Shown piece after piece: positions 60,349-64,000 of a stretch of 64,000 bases of DNA. The DNA is from Agarophyton chilense (Eukaryota > Rhodophyta > Florideophyceae > Gracilariales > Gracilariaceae), in NCBI GenBank assembly GCA_030374765.1, contig JARGXX010000022.1, forward strand, positions 186,001 through 250,000, written 5' to 3'. The notes below the pieces were generated by a model that saw nothing but the letters and a program-made list of their open reading frames with translations, had not been told where the DNA came from and ran no database searches. Made by a program: the position numbers and the translations under genes. The stretch's first letter is position 1. Each line of letters opens with the position of its first letter.

Positions 60349-60363
60349 GCTGGGCCCATAACC
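60349..60363 (-). other. Primer-binding site for half-tRNA of initiator Met
   Basis: Directly after the 5' LTR the minus strand reads GGTTATGGGCCCAGC. Its complement GCTGGGCCCATAACC is the anticodon arm of eukaryotic initiator tRNA-Met (CAU anticodon). Drosophila copia is primed by a 5' half of this tRNA cut in the anticodon loop, with the same site. The 3' end of a whole tRNA would give a different sequence. Confidence 0.75.
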
Positions 60364-61052
60364 TGATGGAAAGGGAAATGCTGAAGGAAAGGTTGAGGGA
60401 ATGAAAAAGAAGTTCGCCAGCTCTGGCTTGGATTTACTTGGAGGCGCTCAGACTTTCACTTATATACTACTTCAAAACGTCAGTTGTCTAGACTCCAACC
60501 CAAAGTAAACCCTAGACTACAAAGCAGGGACACTCAATACTACCAATCATTTTCAAGCATGACACTAACCCTAGTCAATGTTCATTGCAGCGCACAACAA
60601 GGAAATACAACAGTGCACAGCCCATAGTTACACTGACGTGTGCACAAATTCAATATGCCAGCATACACTACTTGCAATCCGCCTCCATACACATTCACGT
60701 TCCAGCACAGTACACCAAGTCTCCTGTAATACACATGTCACGTCTCTTCTCCAAGTACATTCGTTACACCTTGTGAGATGTGTACATAGTACACCAGCTG
60801 GACATGTTGAACAGCGTGCACAGTAGTACAAGTAGACCACGTACACACGTGTCCCACAGACAAACCCAATAGTGCCATACCACTTGTACACACCACATTG
60901 CATGTGCACATTTGCAGTAGCCAATCACAGCCCGAGTTCACGTTGAGATCCGACTGACACGCATATGCGCTTTTCCAGAGGCACCCTCCAAAACAGCCCA
61001 TGCTCCCCTGCACTTTTGGTTTTCAGTGACAGCACAGGTTCAACAGCCAACA
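60364..61052 (-). repeat. 5' LTR of the family C element (copy 6)
   Basis: 689 bp with terminal TG and CA. The palindrome is at 60960-60969, and a CCAAT box lies at about 60914. It interrupts the pol of the neighbouring copia element at 61053. Confidence 0.85.
60459..60467 (-). promoter_or_regulatory. TATA-like box in LTR C
   Basis: The minus strand reads GTATATAAGTG. The same sequence is present at the equivalent place in the other family C LTRs, about 590 bases after the LTR start, as expected for the U3/R boundary promoter. Confidence 0.5.
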
Positions 61053-63524
61053 GTCTGACTCCGACTGCCTGAGTGCTGGAATCAGGTGCGAGGATCCGTC
61101 ATGAACCACCTCCTCCTCAACATTATCAACGGAGAAGGTATCCGATTCGTTATCAATGCTATCACATAATCCCATATCAGAGCTATAGTCAGCATCTGAC
61201 GCACTTTCATCATCCATGTAGTTGGCAAGAGATGATGCGCCAGGGAACTTGGATTCATTAAAAGTAACATGTCGTGACTCAATAATACGCGGAGTACCGT
61301 CATTATCAACGACGAGTACCTTGTACACACCATGCTCAAGAGTCTCCAAGTACACTCCCTCAAGTGCACGAGACTCGAACTTTGGTCCACGCGGAGTCCT
61401 TAGCACGAATGCAGTGCATCCAAACACACGCACGTGCTTCAACAAAGGTTTATTTCCAGTTACCAGAAAGTAGGGACTGTTGTTAACAGTAGAATGTTGC
61501 ACTCGATTACGCACAAAGATAACATGTTTCAGGGCATATGGCCACAAACATTCTGGTAGATCGGCTTGGATCAGCAACGATCGAGCAGCTTCCACCATGG
61601 TACGATTGATGCGCTCAGCTATAGCGTTGTGTTCGGGGGTGTATGGAGCAGAGAAAGAAGTGAGGCCATGTTCTGCTGCCAAGTTCTCTTGCAGGGCGAT
61701 ATATTCTTCTGCACCGTCCGAGTGCAAACTTTTGATATGCACTCCTCCAAGCTGCTTAAACTTTGCCGCAATACCCACAAACACATCACTAAGAGCACTG
61801 CGATGGATCACCAGACCTAGGAACACATACCGTGAGTGATCATCGAGGAATGTACATGCATATTGAAACTTGTCCGGAAAAGACTTTTCCAGAGGACCTA
61901 CAATATCCGAGTGCACAATGTCACCAACCGCGGATGCATGTTCAAAGTGACCTGGGAATGGAAGCTTATGAGCCTTGCCAAGTCGACATGCTCGGCATAC
62001 CTCCTCCATGTCACACAAGTGCGGCACTCCATCTGCGTACTTGTGTACATGTTGCAGATCACGTTGGTTGATGTGAGCCAGTCGTCGGTGCCACAGTTGA
62101 GTCTCCGTAGACTTTGTCGAAAGCGCAAGTTCGACACCAGCATGCCCTAAAGGTTGAGGCAGTGTGTACATGCGAGATACCTTGTCACGATCACCAATGC
62201 CCACCTCAAAACCATTTGACTCTAGCGTCAAACGTACACTGTGACGACCGAAGAGCGACTCAATACCTTTGTCGGCCCAACACCCGGTTGAAACCAAGTT
62301 GTATCCCGGAGCGGGGGTCAGTAGGGCATCACGCAGACGTATGTTCGCATTGTCCAAAGGAATGATCACCTCTCCGCGTTGTTTAGATACAACAGATGTG
62401 TTATCGGCAAGCATCACTGTCCTTTCGTCGCAAGGTTCAAGTGAACCGGGCACGAACGCACAAACAGAATGGAAGCAATGTACTGTCGCACCGCTGTCTG
62501 CGTAGGTACTCAGGTCATTCGGCGGAACTATAGTGGTCCTTTCCACAGTTGCACCAGCAATTTCGATTTTGCCAGACTTTCCAGAAGACTTGCTCGAGGC
62601 GCTTCTACCACTACTGCCACCCATTCGCTTGGGTTGTGGCGACAGTTTATCGAGGATACTCTGCGGCAAGTGGTTGTCCGGGTTGTCCGGATTCATAAAG
62701 CAACGATCTTGTGTGTGTCCATCGCGATCACAGAAGTCGCAATGATGTCCATTGCTCGATCCAGAACGATCAAATGATGATGATCTCAAGGCGGCAGCAA
62801 GTGCACGAGCAGTAGACTCAATGTCGGAGTGACCATCAGACTCCTCATCTTCGTTGTTTGCACTACTGCGGGTACGATTAGTCGATTCAGAATGTCGACC
62901 AGATTTTTTCCTGCCCTTCTTCTTGCGATGTGAACTACGTCCAGACGGCCTTGCAGACACCTGTTTCGCGTTGTATTCATCTATGAGGGTCGTGGCCACG
63001 CAGTCCCATGTAAGCTCAGCGATATCCTTGGTTCGAAGAACTGCAGCAGTAGACTCCAGTGTGCAATTGGGATCAATAGAAGCAAGTAACATGGGAGCTT
63101 TGTGCGACTCCGGTACTGCCGCATCCTTCCCCATGCGCTCTAACTGAGCAAATAACGCCGTGTACTGGTCCACATAGCCTGACATACTCTGACCACTGTA
63201 TCCCATACGGAATAGTTGAGTCTGCACAGCAATTCTGGATACAGTACGATTGGACGCATACCGTGCATCAAGTAGTGCGAGCATGCGCGCCGGGTCGTCG
63301 TCGACATCCATGACCACACGAAGTGGCGCATCACCCAAGGCGCATATTATGATTCCACATGCCTTCTCGCGCTTGGCGACAACTCGAGCGCTATCAATAG
63401 CGGTATCCGATGTTGCTTCAGTAGTTGCTGAATATCCAGAATCGGATTCCACAACGTTCCACACACCTTTAACACGGCATGCAGCACGAAGGCGATGGCG
63501 CCATAGGGCATAATCATCACCACG
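61053..63524 (-). pseudogene. Second copia gag-pol, truncated at both ends by LTRs
   Basis: An open frame of about 824 codons without a stop encodes gag (DDYALWRHRLRAACRVKGVW), zinc knuckle CDFCDRDGHTQDRC, protease TYADSGATVHCF, pre-integrase LWHRRLAHINQ, and integrase with HSDIVGPLE, SLHSDGAEEYIAL and HNAIAERINRT, then a Ser/Asp-rich linker. RT and RNase H are absent: the frame runs into LTR C6 at 61052. On the gag side it runs into an oppositely oriented LTR A at 63525. The clean frame suggests recent disruption. It belongs to a different copia lineage from the family C element. Confidence 0.85.
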
Positions 63525-64000
63525 TGTTGAGGTTTGGTCGACTGTGCCCCCAAGCCCTTTGGAGTGTTGGAAATAGTGGAAAACAAAAAGTGGATTTAAG
63601 CATGGGCACTTTTGGGCACCCTCCGCGGAAAAACGCATATGCGCCTCATCTCAATCTCAACGTGAAACGGCCATCTGATTGGCTACTGCAAATGCCCTCA
63701 TGCAACGTGGTATGGACAAGTGGTCTGGTTCTAATGGGGCGTGTTGGTGCTTCGGCCCAAGTGGAGCGATTTGATTGGACGAGAGCGCTGAATGAGCACG
63801 GGCTATGCAGTTGGAGAGAATGTGCGAATGTGGGCTGGATACGGGGTTTGGCCGTAACAGCCGAATTTGGGCTGCACGGGGTGGTTGGCACTGGCGCACC
63901 ACTTTGGATGATTTTTTGAGTTTTTATTTGATATGCTTCATGTTTGAAATTGTTTTGGCGCGCAACTCCTCGTCGCACAGTGACAAGGTGTGAGACGTGG
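63525..64000 (+). repeat. LTR family A (continues beyond the window)
   Basis: Starts TGTTGAGGTTTGGTCGACTG and matches the minus-strand LTR A at 15502-16067 to the window edge. The palindrome CGCATATGCG is at 63634-63643. It is inserted in the gag of the neighbouring copia element in opposite orientation. Confidence 0.8.

Larger units (their letters stand above)
54427..61052 (-). mobile_element. Nearly complete Ty1/copia retrotransposon (family C)
   Basis: Read on the minus strand: 5' LTR 61052-60364, primer-binding site 60363-60349, a ~1.2-kb leader, gag-pol 59160-55135, purine tract CAGAGGGGGAG, 3' LTR 55114-54427. Gene order (integrase before RT) is that of Pseudoviridae/copia. The LTRs differ by a limited number of substitutions by eye, so the insertion is fairly recent. 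Flanking bases (TACACA left, GTCTGA right) do not form a target duplication. Confidence 0.88.

Overview
The window is nuclear DNA from a eukaryote with a compact gene style and a very heavy transposon load. Two genes carry single short introns (98 and 74 nt) with GTAAGT/GTACGT donors and a CTAAC branch sequence near the acceptor. One of them encodes a bacterial-type fused proline-catabolism enzyme with a mitochondrial-like leader. No prokaryotic operons, Shine-Dalgarno sites or CRISPR arrays are seen. My best guess is a multicellular red alga such as Chondrus crispus; this rests on overall style, not on a database match.

Layout. 1-915 (-): N-terminal part of an unrecognised gene running off the left edge. 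1453-4150 and 19441-24423 (+): two copies of one DIRS-like (tyrosine-recombinase) retroelement; the second keeps gag, RT/RNase H and recombinase regions with scattered stops. 8861-11308 (+) and 17382-19440 (-): two decayed Tnp2-type (CACTA-like) transposase copies. 11309-14400 (-): a Gypsy-like gag-protease remnant. 14578-17200: a jumble of copia LTR families A and B in both orientations around an RNase H fragment. 24424-26830 (+): an LTR B copy plus a decayed copia pol. 27438-28530 (+): a pogo/CENP-B-like transposase pseudogene.

The cellular island is 30042-34718. A PutA-like proline dehydrogenase/P5C dehydrogenase gene (-) and a Josephin-domain gene (+) diverge from a 317-bp intergenic region. 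The Josephin protein keeps the fold signatures and a C-terminal ubiquitin-interacting motif, but by alignment all three catalytic positions are replaced, so it looks like a pseudo-deubiquitinase. A stop-riddled fragment of trpD (anthranilate phosphoribosyltransferase) lies at 35505-35763.

36726-43141 is a Mutator-like element with about 667-bp terminal inverted repeats. It carries on the minus strand a C48/Ulp1-type cysteine protease, a small zinc-binding protein, and a transposase with MULE and SWIM domains. A pair of inverted ~260-bp repeats (34850-35110 and 43580-43850) sits outside it.

46336-64000 is almost solid Ty1/copia DNA. The nearly complete element 54427-61052 (-) has two 688/689-bp LTRs, a polypurine tract, and a primer-binding site complementary to the anticodon arm of initiator tRNA-Met (half-tRNA priming as in Drosophila copia). 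Its one long gag-pol frame is broken by only two TAG codons. Around it, further LTRs of the same family abut pol fragments in both orientations without visible target-site duplications, which points to LTR-mediated rearrangement or assembly chimerism. LTR families A and C share a U3 block centred on the palindrome CGCATATGCG.
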